Assembly: GCF_014198245.1 (NCBI RefSeq) | Contig: NZ_JACIHE010000019.1 | Location: 113,341 to 177,340, forward strand | DNA from: Bradyrhizobium sp. cir1 | GTDB taxonomy: Bacteria > Pseudomonadota > Alphaproteobacteria > Rhizobiales > Xanthobacteraceae | Reading direction: 5' to 3' | DNA: 64,000 nt | Shown: positions 1 to 8,091 of the stretch, piece after piece | How the letters are laid out: each line of letters starts with the position of its first letter | Numbering within the stretch: position 1 is the stretch's first letter | Position numbers and translations under genes: made by a program | The notes under the pieces: generated by a model | Told to the model about the DNA's origin: nothing | What the model saw: only the letters and a program-made list of their open reading frames with translations | The model's database searches: none

Positions 1-1621
1 GGGTAATCGACGACAGCATGCCCCAGTAGAAGATGAACATGTGCACGGCCATGCGGTTGAGCCCGAGCTTCTCCAGCGCGGGCGCAACCAGGATGGCGAG
101 GAAGATGTAGCAGGCCGTCGTCGTCAACCCGAGGCCGAGGATGAGGCTGGTGAGGGCGCACATGCCGAGCAACAGGAAGGCATTGTCGCCGGCGATGTGC
201 AGCAGGTCGTTGGCAAGGCTCGACACCACGCCGGTCATCGAGAACGCGCCGATCAGGAGGCCGCAGCCGGCGAGGATGCCGACCAGCTCGACGAAGGTGC
301 GCCCGTTGACCTCCAGGAACTTGCCGATCGTGCCGAGCGTCCAGCGCGTATCCTTGGAGAAGAACTGGTTGAGCACCAGCAGCAGCGCGGTGGCGTAGAA
401 CGGCGCGTGGCTCTCGCGCTTGAAGTAGAGCAGCATCACGATCAGGAGCGCGATGACGAAGACGTAGTACCAGCCGTCCTTGATCGTATCCATGATCCGC
501 GGCAGCTCGGCGCGCGGAATCCCCTTCAGCTTGTGGCGCGCGGCATAGGCGTCGACCTGCATGAACAGGCCGACATAATAGAGCGCGGCCGGAATGATCG
601 CGGCGATCGCGACGTCGGCGTAGCTGACATTGAGGAATTGCGCGATGACGAAGGCGGTCGCGCCCATCACGGGCGGTGCCAGCACCGCGCCGGTCGAGGC
701 GCAGGCCTCGATCGCGCCGGCATAGGAAGCGCGAAAGCCGCTCTTCTTCATGACCGGGATGGTCATGGTGCCGGCAGTGAGCACGTTGGAGATGATCGAG
801 CCCGACATCATGCCGAGCAGGCCGCTGGCAAAGATGCAGACCTTGGCCGCGCCGCCGCGGAAGGTGCCGCACAGTGCGAAGGCGAGGTTGATGAAGAATT
901 TTCCGGCGCCCGTCATCATCAGCGCGGTGCCGAACACCAGGAATCCGATCACGGTGTCGGCAAAGGCCTGGATGGGAATGCCGAGCAGGCTTTCGCCGGA
1001 GAGCACGTGATAGGCGGTCGCCTGCTCCAGCGTCGACTGCGTGCCTCGGAACGGCCCGAGCCAGCCGGCCTCGGCGAACAGCGGATAGACGGTGAAGGGG
1101 AGAACGCTCAGCAGCAGGCTCCAGCCGCCGGTGCGGCGCAGCGCCTCCATCAGCATCACCCACATCACGAGGCCTGCCGCGATCACGGTGTTGGGCGCGC
1201 CGCCGAATTCCCAGCCGGCCTCGGCCGCCTTGCGCACGTTCGACATCAGCAGCAGCGCGGCTGCGAAGGTCACGACGAAGAAGACGAGGTCATACCAGGG
1301 AATGCGGTCGAGCGGCGCGCGCCCGGTGCCGGGAAAGATCAGGAATGTGAACGGCAGCATCAGGGCGATCAGGAGATAGAAATACTCCGTGTTGAGCTGG
1401 GTGTAGCCGATGAAGAAGCGCAGCGAGAATTGCTGGTTGATGCAGAGCAGGATCGTCGCTGCGGTCGCGACGATCAGCGTCCCGCGCCAGGCGCCGCGAA
1501 GCGTGCGCACGCGCGTCACCTCCGCCTCCTGCATGTTGCCGGCCGCGCCGTGCGGATCGTCGAACACGACCCGCTTGGCTTCGTCCTTCGGGCCGGTGGA
1601 GGTGGAAACAGAAGACATCAT
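1..1621 (-). CDS. TRAP transporter fused permease (DctQM type), C-terminus cut by window edge
   Basis: Inner-membrane permease that should work with the TAXI binding protein encoded just upstream, driving organic-acid uptake with a Na+ or H+ gradient. Reading the minus strand from 1621 gives about 540 open codons without a stop, running off the left edge. After a short polar N-terminus come many hydrophobic segments. The stretch FPGTGRAPLDRIPWYD near residues 90-105 and long DctM-like helices with GTALMMTGAGKF and MSGSIISNVL are typical of the fused small-plus-large permeases that pair with TAXI proteins. ATG codons sit in tandem at 1621 and 1618 behind a GGGG run, so either may be used. The binding-protein stop is only 34 bases upstream, which indicates one operon. 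The end of the protein is outside the window. Confidence 0.9.
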   Translation of the reverse strand, partial: MMSSVSTSTGPKDEAKRVVFDDPHGAAGNMQEAEVTRVRTLRGAWRGTLIVATAATILLCINQQFSLRFFIGYTQLNTEYFYLLIALMLPFTFLIFPGTGRAPLDRIPWYDLVFFVVTFAAALLLMSNVRKAAEAGWEFGGAPNTVIAAGLVMWVMLMEALRRTGGWSLLLSVLPFTVYPLFAEAGWLGPFRGTQSTLEQATAYHVLSGESLLGIPIQAFADTVIGFLVFGTALMMTGAGKFFINLAFALCGTFRGGAAKVCIFASGLLGMMSGSIISNVLTAGTMTIPVMKKSGFRASYAGAIEACASTGAVLAPPVMGATAFVIAQFLNVSYADVAIAAIIPAALYYVGLFMQVDAYAARHKLKGIPRAELPRIMDTIKDGWYYVFVIALLIVMLLYFKRESHAPFYATALLLVLNQFFSKDTRWTLGTIGKFLEVNGRTFVELVGILAGCGLLIGAFSMTGVVSSLANDLLHIAGDNAFLLLGMCALTSLILGLGLTTTACYIFLAILVAPALEKLGLNRMAVHMFIFYWGMLSSIT

Positions 1622-1655
1622 CGACCCCGCGCGTGGGCTGCTAACAGCTGGTGGA

Positions 1656-2822
1656 CTAGTCCTCGAACCCGTTCGGCATGTCGGCCTTCGCAAGTGCTGC
1701 GGCGCGGGCCTTCATCCAGCCGTCGAGGAATGCCTTGTCGTCCGACGGGGGATTGGACTTGCCGTACTCCGTCCAGGCTGCGCCAAGCACTTCCTGACGC
1801 TTGATCAGCTTGTTGTTGTGCGTCTCCTGCGCGTCGCTCCATTGCCCGGCTTCTTTAAGCGCCTTCACCGCGCCGGGATGCACCGGCACCACCCAGTTCT
1901 TGGTCTGGCGGTCGGCGGCAAGCCCGCCGGCGCCGGGCGCGGAGTCCTTGTAGGCGTCGTAATTGACGATCATCGCCTTGGTGATGGCGTAGATTTGATC
2001 GGCCGGTTGCGACGCATAGGCGACGAAGATCGGGTAGGGGTAATTGCCGAGCTCGACCGGTTTCTCCGGCGAGATGCCGGCGCCGCACGTTGCGACTTGC
2101 GGGAAGAAGAACGAGCCGACCTTCTGCATCCGCGCCCAGCCCTCCTTGTCCTTGGCCGGCAGCGGCGGCCAGATCAGCCCGCGCGGCGAGGTCTCGGCTT
2201 CCTTGGCGGGGCCGGTGATGGTGGTGCCGAAGGCGGCATCGACATCGTTGTTGATCAGCCCTTTCCACATCGCGCCATAGCTTGCGAACTCGACGGCCTT
2301 GACGTCCTTCTGCGTCAGGCCGGCGAAGGCGAGCACGGCGAGCGAATTCTGGTTCAGCGCTGGCGATCCGACAACGAAGCCGACGCGCTTGCCCTTGAGG
2401 TCCTTCAGCTCCTTCACACCGGTATCCGCCGCGACGGCGAGCGAGCCGCAATTGCAGTCGACGGTCGAGAGCAGGATCTGAAGCGGCTGCGGCCCCCATT
2501 CCTTCGCGCCGAATTCGAACACGCCTTCCTGCGCGAAATAGGTGCCCGATCCCATCGCTGCGGAGGCCGCGCGCTTGGCGCGCAGCGGCGCAAGCCGCGC
2601 TACGTCGTTGCCCGCGGGCAGCACGCGCACGTCGGTGCTGTATTTGTCCTTCATCATCTTGCCGACGCCGACCGCGATGTTGAATCCGGCGGTGCCGGTG
2701 TCATAGGCGGTGAACGTCAATGTCGCCGGCAGCTTGATGTCTTCGGCGAATGCATAGCGTGTAGACGCAAAAGAAATGCCCGCCACCAAGGCAGGCGCGA
2801 GCATGAGCAGCCCACGAAGCAT
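1656..2822 (-). CDS. TAXI family TRAP transporter solute-binding protein
   Basis: Periplasmic substrate-binding subunit of a TRAP transporter, 388 residues. Residues 1-26 form a signal peptide with a likely cut after YAFA. The mature protein begins with LTFTAYDTGTAGFNIAVG, followed by a region around LKDLKGKRVGFVVGSPALN, the order expected for TAXI proteins (NMT1/THI5-like fold). Cysteines at DCNCG and VATCGAG may form disulphides in the periplasm. It lies 34 bases upstream of the fused permease and in the same direction. The gap to the biotin carrier gene upstream is 167 bases, so it may also have its own promoter. The ligand cannot be read from sequence. The neighbouring carboxylase subunits make an organic acid that is later activated to a CoA ester a reasonable guess. 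Confidence 0.92.
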   Translation of the reverse strand: MLRGLLMLAPALVAGISFASTRYAFAEDIKLPATLTFTAYDTGTAGFNIAVGVGKMMKDKYSTDVRVLPAGNDVARLAPLRAKRAASAAMGSGTYFAQEGVFEFGAKEWGPQPLQILLSTVDCNCGSLAVAADTGVKELKDLKGKRVGFVVGSPALNQNSLAVLAFAGLTQKDVKAVEFASYGAMWKGLINNDVDAAFGTTITGPAKEAETSPRGLIWPPLPAKDKEGWARMQKVGSFFFPQVATCGAGISPEKPVELGNYPYPIFVAYASQPADQIYAITKAMIVNYDAYKDSAPGAGGLAADRQTKNWVVPVHPGAVKALKEAGQWSDAQETHNNKLIKRQEVLGAAWTEYGKSNPPSDDKAFLDGWMKARAAALAKADMPNGFED

Positions 2823-2989
2823 GTTTTCCCTCCACTGATCCTCGCTTTACCGCGAAGATTTTCGTTCTTTGTTTGAAACAACGTTTTGCTTGAAACCGAT
2901 CATGTCATCGCGATCAAGCGATGGCAACGCCGTACCGCGCTTGAAGGAATGCGGCTGACAGATTGTCGCGGAAACCTGGGATAATGCAG

Positions 2990-3211
2990 TCAGTTCGCGA
3001 CGATCGCGATCGCTTGTCCCTCGGCAACGACATCATCGAGCTTCACCAGCAGCGATGTGATCGTCCCGTTGGCGGCCGAGGGCACCGGGATCTCCATCTT
3101 CATCGCTTCGACGATCACAACGTCATCACCATCCGCGACGGTTCCTCCAACCTGCACGGGAGTCGCGCAAATGCGCCCCGCGATTTCAGTGACGATCTTT
3201 ATTTGTGGCAT
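2990..3211 (-). CDS. Small biotin carboxyl carrier protein (acyl-CoA carboxylase BCCP)
   Basis: A 73-residue stand-alone biotinyl domain. The EAMKM motif at residues 35-39 places the biotinylated lysine at 38. The flanking GRICATPVQVGGTVADGD and the C-terminal VVAEGQAIAIV are the usual hammerhead-fold strands. The reading frame is open upstream to 3427, but that part overlaps the IclR gene on the other strand and has no carrier-domain similarity, so the ATG at 3211 is chosen. It is the first gene of the minus-strand group BCCP, TAXI protein, permease, and diverges from the regulator and the carboxyltransferase. No biotin carboxylase is visible in the window; it may lie left of the edge. Confidence 0.88.
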   Translation of the reverse strand: MPQIKIVTEIAGRICATPVQVGGTVADGDDVVIVEAMKMEIPVPSAANGTITSLLVKLDDVVAEGQAIAIVAN

Positions 3212-3265
3212 GCCAATCGCCTTTTTGTTGTCGTCGCAAAATGCCTGAGGTAGCTTCGTCTGCAA

Positions 3266-3291
3266 GCGGAATTTAATTCCGCAGAGCGGAA
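3266..3291. promoter_or_regulatory. Putative IclR-type operator between BCCP and iclR
   Basis: Three half-sites follow one another: GCGGAA at 3266-3271, TTCCGC at 3277-3282 and GCGGAA at 3286-3291. The first two form the perfect 17-base inverted repeat 3266-3282 (8-bp arms around one base). The last two form TTCCGC-AGA-GCGGAA. Alternating TTCCGC/GCGGAA half-sites are characteristic of IclR-family operators. The site lies 17 bases before the iclR start and 54 bases before the BCCP start, so one protein could control both directions. The assignment is inference from position and motif. Confidence 0.6.
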
Positions 3292-3307
3292 CATAGCGGT
3301 AGGGATC

Positions 3308-4282
3308 ATGGGACGACGTTCGGAGCGGTTGAGTAGGCAAGGTGCGCTCGCTGGCGAAGCCGGCGAGGGTGATGTCATCCAGGTGGTGTCGCGCGCGTTC
3401 GATGTGTTGCGATGCTTCGAGGGCCACGAGGCAAGGCTCGGCAATCTCGAGATTTCAAATCGCTGCGGCCTGCCGCGCTCGACGGTGTCGCGGCTCACGC
3501 ACACGCTGACGCGCATGGGCCAGCTGGTCTATCTGCCGCGCGATCAGAAATATCGCATCGGCCCGAGCGCGGTGGCGATGAGCGCCTCGATGATGAAAGG
3601 CGCGCAGCTGCGCAGCATGATTCGCCAGCGGCTTCAGGAAGTCGCCGAGCAACTGCCGGGCACGGTCGGCTTCGTGGTGCCCGATCGCTTCCATCTGGTC
3701 TATCTCCAGTTTGCGCGCTCGGCCTCTGCGCTCGGCCTGCACGAGGGCACCGGCAGCCGCATCTCGATGGCTTCGACCGCGGCAGGCGCGGCCTACACCG
3801 CGGCGCTGGCTCCGGAAGTCGGCGACGCCTTCATCGCGGAGATGGAGCGCGAAGCGCCCGAGGCTGCGAAGATCCTCAAGCCTCGCATCGAGGCCAACCG
3901 GCAGTCGCTGCGCGAGCGCGGCTATGTCGTGGCCTGCGGGCTGTGGAGCCCGCACATCAACGGGCTCGCGGTGCCGATCTGGTCGCCGCAGTATCAGACC
4001 TTCGTCGTCATCACGATCGGTCTTCTGTCGGCGATGTATGACGAGCAGCGTCTGCATGACGAGGTCGCTCCGCTCATGCTCGCGCTCGGCCGTTCGCTCG
4101 GCAGCCTGATGGAGGGCGCGGAAGGCGACGTCTTCAGCAACCGTATCTCGCGCAAACCGGTCGCAATGGCCGTGCACAACAATAACAAGCCGATCAATTC
4201 GGAGGGAGTGAATGAACTGGAAGCCGGAACTCGACGAGCTCGCCCGGCGCGAAGCCTTCGCGCGGGAGATGGGCGGCGTTGA
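3308..4282 (+). CDS. IclR family transcriptional regulator
   Basis: DNA-binding regulator of 324 residues. A winged helix-turn-helix sits at about residues 44-70 (LGNLEISNRCGLPRSTVSRL) and the IclR effector-binding domain at roughly 90-265, including ISMASTAAGAAY and RERGYVVACGLW. The protein is longer than most family members because of an N-terminal extension of about 20 residues and a C-terminal tail. The last 71 bases of the gene overlap the start of the carboxyltransferase gene, and the tail encoded there looks low-complexity (RARPARSLRAGDGRR). It presumably senses a metabolite of the adjacent carboxylase or TRAP system and binds the GCGGAA sites just upstream. Start ATG at 3308; the ribosome-binding site is weak. 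Confidence 0.9.
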   Translation: MGRRSERLSRQGALAGEAGEGDVIQVVSRAFDVLRCFEGHEARLGNLEISNRCGLPRSTVSRLTHTLTRMGQLVYLPRDQKYRIGPSAVAMSASMMKGAQLRSMIRQRLQEVAEQLPGTVGFVVPDRFHLVYLQFARSASALGLHEGTGSRISMASTAAGAAYTAALAPEVGDAFIAEMEREAPEAAKILKPRIEANRQSLRERGYVVACGLWSPHINGLAVPIWSPQYQTFVVITIGLLSAMYDEQRLHDEVAPLMLALGRSLGSLMEGAEGDVFSNRISRKPVAMAVHNNNKPINSEGVNELEAGTRRARPARSLRAGDGRR

Positions 4283-5771
4283 CAAGGTCAAGCGACAGCA
4301 TGACCAGGGCCGGCTGACTGTTCGGGAGCGTATCGACAAGCTGATCGACAAAGGCAGCTTTCACGAGATCGGTGCCGTCGCCGGCATCGGCGAGTACGAT
4401 TCCAGCGGCGATCTGAAGAAACTGACGCCGGCGAACTGCGTGTTCGGCCGCGCGCGTGTCGACGGCCGCACAATCGTCGTGGTCGGCGACGACTTTACGG
4501 TGCGTGGCGGCTCGGCGGATGCATCGATCTCGGCAAAACCGCTGATGGCGGAGGAGATGGCGCACGACTTCCGCCTGCCCATCGTCCGCATCATCGAAGG
4601 CTCCGGCGGCGGCGGCTCGGTCAAGACCATCGAGACCAAGGGGGCGGCGAACCTGCCGGGCGGCATCGGCGGCACGCGCTGGTACCGCTTCACGACGGAA
4701 AATATGTCGCGCGTACCCGTGGTCGCGCTCGGCCTCGGCTCGGTCGCAGGCCTCGGTGCCGCGCGGCTTGCCGCCAGCCACTATTCGATCATGACCCGAA
4801 AGTCCGCGATGTTCGTTGCGGGACCGCCGGTGGTGAAGGCGCTGGGGCAGGACCTCTCGAAGGAGGAGCTCGGCGGCGCCGACATCCAGACCCGCGCCGG
4901 CGCGGTCGATCATGCCGTCGACACAGAAGAGGAGGCGTTCGCCTGCGCGCGCCGTTTCCTCTCTTACCTGCCGTCGTCGGTCTACGAGCTGCCGCCGACC
5001 TTGCCTTGCACGGACAGTCCCGAGCGCAGCGAAGACGCGCTGATGAATGCGGTGCCGCGCAACCGCAAACAGGTCTACAAGATACGCCCCATCATCGATG
5101 CCGTCGTCGACAAGGGCTCCTTCTTTGAGGTCTCAAAGAATTTCGGCAAGCCAATCATCGTTGGTCTGGCGCGGCTCGAAGGCCGGGCGGTGCTGCTGCT
5201 CGCCAGCGACAGCTTTCACTATGGCGGCTCCTGGACGGCCGATGCGTGCCAGAAGGTGGTGCGCTGGGTCGACTTCGCCGAAACTTTTCACCTGCCGGTC
5301 GTCTATCTCATGGACTGCCCGGGCTTCATGATCGGCCTCGACGCCGAGAAGGCGGCCACCATCCGCCACGGCGTCCGCGTCATGGCCGCGGTGAACCAGA
5401 CCACCGTGCCCTGGTGCACCGTGATCCTGCGCAACGCCTTCGGCGTCGCCGGTGTCGTGCATCAGCCCGCAGACCGCTTCTCGATCCGCTACGCCTGGCC
5501 GTCGGCCTATTGGGGCTCGCTGCCGCTCGAGGGCGGCATCGAGGCCGCCTACCGCGCCGATATCGACGCGGCCGAGGACAAGGTCGCCAAACTGAAGGAG
5601 ATCGAGGAGCGGCTGAACAAGCTGCGCTCGCCGTTCCGCTCGGCCGAAAAATTCTGGGTCGAGGAGATCATCGACCCCCGGAAGACGCGGTCGTTGCTGT
5701 GCGAGTTCGCGCGTCTCGCCGAGCCGCTGCGCAAGGTCGGGCCGCCGGAGAACATGACGATCAGGCCGTAG
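4212..5771 (+). CDS. Acyl-CoA carboxylase carboxyltransferase subunit
   Basis: Carboxyltransferase (beta) subunit of a biotin-dependent acyl-CoA carboxylase, 519 residues, with the N- and C-terminal crotonase-fold halves expected for propionyl-, methylcrotonyl- or geranyl-CoA carboxylase subunits. The N half carries VRERIDKLIDKGSFHEIG and an acyl-CoA-binding GGSADASI region. The C half repeats the pattern (IDAVVDKGSFFEVSKNFG) and has DCPGFMIGLDAEKAATIRHG and a LPLEGGIEAAYRADI segment. A strong GGAGGG precedes the ATG at 4212. The gene overlaps the end of iclR by 71 bases, suggesting coupled translation. It should work with the divergent BCCP. The acyl substrate cannot be decided from sequence. 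Confidence 0.9.
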   Translation: MNWKPELDELARREAFAREMGGVDKVKRQHDQGRLTVRERIDKLIDKGSFHEIGAVAGIGEYDSSGDLKKLTPANCVFGRARVDGRTIVVVGDDFTVRGGSADASISAKPLMAEEMAHDFRLPIVRIIEGSGGGGSVKTIETKGAANLPGGIGGTRWYRFTTENMSRVPVVALGLGSVAGLGAARLAASHYSIMTRKSAMFVAGPPVVKALGQDLSKEELGGADIQTRAGAVDHAVDTEEEAFACARRFLSYLPSSVYELPPTLPCTDSPERSEDALMNAVPRNRKQVYKIRPIIDAVVDKGSFFEVSKNFGKPIIVGLARLEGRAVLLLASDSFHYGGSWTADACQKVVRWVDFAETFHLPVVYLMDCPGFMIGLDAEKAATIRHGVRVMAAVNQTTVPWCTVILRNAFGVAGVVHQPADRFSIRYAWPSAYWGSLPLEGGIEAAYRADIDAAEDKVAKLKEIEERLNKLRSPFRSAEKFWVEEIIDPRKTRSLLCEFARLAEPLRKVGPPENMTIRP

Positions 5772-6093
5772 GCGCCCGCAGACCGGCGCCCGGAAGCGGG
5801 GCAGGTAGGATGGACCTCCCGGCCCTGCGCCGGGGTGCCGCCCCTTGCAGCCCATCGCTGCAATCTCCGGGAACCTGTTTAAGTGGCGTTAATGATGCCC
5901 GCTCAATAAGACACATCCCAATTTGTTGCAGTGCATGTTTCCGGGTTCCCCGTAAGCGTTGATTAAGAGCCCATCCTCATATTCCGCCCTGTGACGAGGC
6001 GAGGATTGGGCTGAAAAGCCCTTCAATCCGCCCCGATCACACCAGTTCAGGGATGTGTCGCTGCCGCGACGACGGCAATCAGGGTTAAGGGCA
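5772..6093. other. Intergenic region before the Tad genes
   Basis: This 322-base gap separates the carboxyltransferase from the Tad group. It is GC-rich in its first 100 bases and more AT-rich around 5880-5960, where a promoter for the Tad genes could lie. No coding sequence or family repeat was recognised. It contains the hairpin at 6003-6029, listed separately. Confidence 0.5.
6003..6029 (+). promoter_or_regulatory. Leader hairpin with GAAA tetraloop upstream of tadG-like gene
   Basis: GGATTG (6003-6008) pairs with CAATCC (6024-6029), and GGCT (6009-6012) pairs with AGCC (6017-6020) around a GAAA loop, leaving a three-base bulge. It lies 64 bases before the chosen start of the next gene, in the probable 5' leader. 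There is no T-run, so it is not a typical terminator. Function unknown. Confidence 0.35.
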
Positions 6094-7521
6094 ATGCTCC
6101 GCCGCGCAGTGCTTCGGTTCGCGAGAGACCGGAAGGCCAACGTCGCCATCATCTTCGCCCTGATGATGGTGCCCATCATCTTTCTGCTGGGCATGACGCT
6201 GGATTACACGCTGGCCTTGCGCAAGCGCGAGCAATTGAACGCGGCCGCCGACGCGGCCGCGATCGCAGCCGTGCGGCCGGCGATGCTGGCGCAAAGCGAC
6301 GCCACGGCCGTCAAGGCGACCGCAGCAGCCGTGTTCGCGGCAAAGGCTAATCTTTCCGGTCTGGCGGCGGTGCCGACGCCGACGATCACGGTCACCGATT
6401 CCGGGCTCTCGCGGAGCATCACGGTGTCCTACACGGCGGACTCGGTCAACAATTTCCCCGGCGTGCTCGGCAAGCAGACCTGGCAGATCGGCGGTTCGGC
6501 GACGGCAAAGGCGTCCAGCGCACCCAACATGAATTTCTATCTGCTGATGGATGACTCGCCGTCTATGGGCATCGGCGCGACCGCGCCCGACATCAAAACG
6601 CTCATCCAGTACACCGCCCCCGCGTACCAGAGCGCAACATCCTCGCAGAATTGCGGCTTCGCGTGCCATGAAACCAACATCGCTCACGACGGCGGGAGCA
6701 AGGACAACCTCGCGATCGCGCGGCAAAGAAACATCACCTTGCGGATTGATCTGGTGACGAGCGCCGTCAACCAGTTGCTCAACAGCTGGTCGAACTGCCC
6801 GCAGTCGGGCATTTCGGGCGGTGTCATGCAGTGCATGGCCGCGTTGAACAACACCACCTACAAGGCGGCGCTCTATACGTTCGACGTGGCTTTGAACACC
6901 CTGGCGACGCTGACCACCCCGACCAGCGCCGGAACCCAGGTTTCCAACATCGCGCTGATGCCGGTCTACTACCAGAACTGCGTCGTTTCGGGCTGCTCCT
7001 CCAGCAGTGCGACCAATCCTCCGACCGACTACGGCACGGATATCGCCGGCGCGCTCAAAAGCATCAACGACATCATGCCCACCCCCGGGCTTGGCAGCAA
7101 CGTGGCCGGAGATACGCCGCAGGAAGTGGTCTTCCTCGTCACCGACGGCGTCGAAGACAAGATCTCCACGACTTGCCCCAACGGGAGCTTTGCCTCCTAC
7201 AAGCGATGCCAGCAGCCGCTCGACACGTCGATTTGCACGACCATCAAGAACCGGGGCATCAAGATCGCCGTCCTTTACACGGAGTATCTGCAGCTCATCG
7301 CCGATCCCAATACCGGTATCCAGAAAACGGATAACTGGTACATGAGCTGGATCGACAAGTACGACCAGCCTAGTTCCTCAACCGGCACCATCGCGCAAAA
7401 CCTCCAGGCGTGCGCCTCGCCTGGTTTCTATGCGCACGTTCAAACCGGCGGCAACATCAACGATGCGCTGAAGGACCTCTTCATCAAGGTCGCGTCGAGC
7501 ACGGCCAGCCTCGTGCAGTAG
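6094..7521 (+). CDS. TadG-like pilus assembly protein with VWA domain
   Basis: Likely envelope protein of the Tad (tight adherence) class, 475 residues from the ATG at 6094. The N-terminal Tad domain has the pattern RFARDRKANVAIIFALMMVP followed by one transmembrane helix and an alanine-rich DAAAIAA segment. The rest is extracytoplasmic with von Willebrand A features: a DxSxS metal site in LLMDDSPSMG and a VFLVTDGVED strand. It is rich in cysteines (NCGFACHE, NCVVSGCSS, TCPNG, RCQQP, SICTT), suggesting several disulphides. An in-frame ATG at 6055 is also possible, but AAGG just before 6094 favours the shorter form. It is followed after nine bases by a TadE gene. Confidence 0.88.
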   Translation: MLRRAVLRFARDRKANVAIIFALMMVPIIFLLGMTLDYTLALRKREQLNAAADAAAIAAVRPAMLAQSDATAVKATAAAVFAAKANLSGLAAVPTPTITVTDSGLSRSITVSYTADSVNNFPGVLGKQTWQIGGSATAKASSAPNMNFYLLMDDSPSMGIGATAPDIKTLIQYTAPAYQSATSSQNCGFACHETNIAHDGGSKDNLAIARQRNITLRIDLVTSAVNQLLNSWSNCPQSGISGGVMQCMAALNNTTYKAALYTFDVALNTLATLTTPTSAGTQVSNIALMPVYYQNCVVSGCSSSSATNPPTDYGTDIAGALKSINDIMPTPGLGSNVAGDTPQEVVFLVTDGVEDKISTTCPNGSFASYKRCQQPLDTSICTTIKNRGIKIAVLYTEYLQLIADPNTGIQKTDNWYMSWIDKYDQPSSSTGTIAQNLQACASPGFYAHVQTGGNINDALKDLFIKVASSTASLVQ

Positions 7522-7530
7522 AGAAACGCC

Positions 7531-8091
7531 ATGACCGGTCCAGACATTGCAACAACCAAGAGGCGCCGCAATCGGTGCAAGGCGTTCGCTGCAGACCGCG
7601 GCGGGGCCACGGCCGTCGAGTTCGCGCTCGTCGCCGCACCGTTCCTCGCCCTCATCATCGCGCTCCTTCAGACGTTCATCGTCTTCTTTGCCCAGCAGCT
7701 GCTCGAAAACATTGCGCGTCAGTCCGCGCGCCTGGTCATGACCGGGCAGGTGCAGTCTGCGCAGCTGACCCAGGCCGCCTTCAAGCAGAAGGTTTGCGAT
7801 CAGATCTCGATCCTGTTCACCTGCAGTGGTCTGATGGTCGATCTGCAGGTGGCCAATTCGTGGTCCGGCGCCAACACGGGCATGCCGACCTTGACTTTCG
7901 ACAGTTCGGGAGCCGTCACGAACACCTGGCAATACAATCCGGGAGATGCCGGCGATATCGTCGTTCTCCGGGTGATGTACGTATGGCCCGTCATGCTCGG
8001 GCCGCTCGGTTTCAACCTCTCGAACCTTTCGACCGGCAACCGGCTGCTGATGTCGTCGGCCGCGTTCCAGAACGAGCCAGGAGCTTCCTGA
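7531..8091 (+). CDS. TadE-like pilus assembly protein
   Basis: Membrane-anchored pseudopilin-like protein of 186 residues. After a basic N-terminus (KRRRNR) comes the TadE signature DRGGATAVEFALVAAPFLAL, then one transmembrane helix to about residue 53 and an extracytoplasmic remainder with two cysteines. TadE and TadF pseudopilins support assembly of Flp/Tad fibres or related envelope structures. It is nine bases downstream of the VWA-containing Tad protein, and its stop overlaps the ATG of the next Tad gene (TGATG at 8089-8093). The three genes are therefore one translationally coupled unit. No prepilin peptidase, secretin or TadA ATPase gene is nearby. Confidence 0.88.
   Translation: MTGPDIATTKRRRNRCKAFAADRGGATAVEFALVAAPFLALIIALLQTFIVFFAQQLLENIARQSARLVMTGQVQSAQLTQAAFKQKVCDQISILFTCSGLMVDLQVANSWSGANTGMPTLTFDSSGAVTNTWQYNPGDAGDIVVLRVMYVWPVMLGPLGFNLSNLSTGNRLLMSSAAFQNEPGAS

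Noticed and set aside
41..1804. 587-codon plus-strand frame at the left edge
   Set aside because: Antisense shadow of the TRAP permease. The minus strand gives a membrane protein with clear family motifs; the plus strand gives a charged repetitive string.
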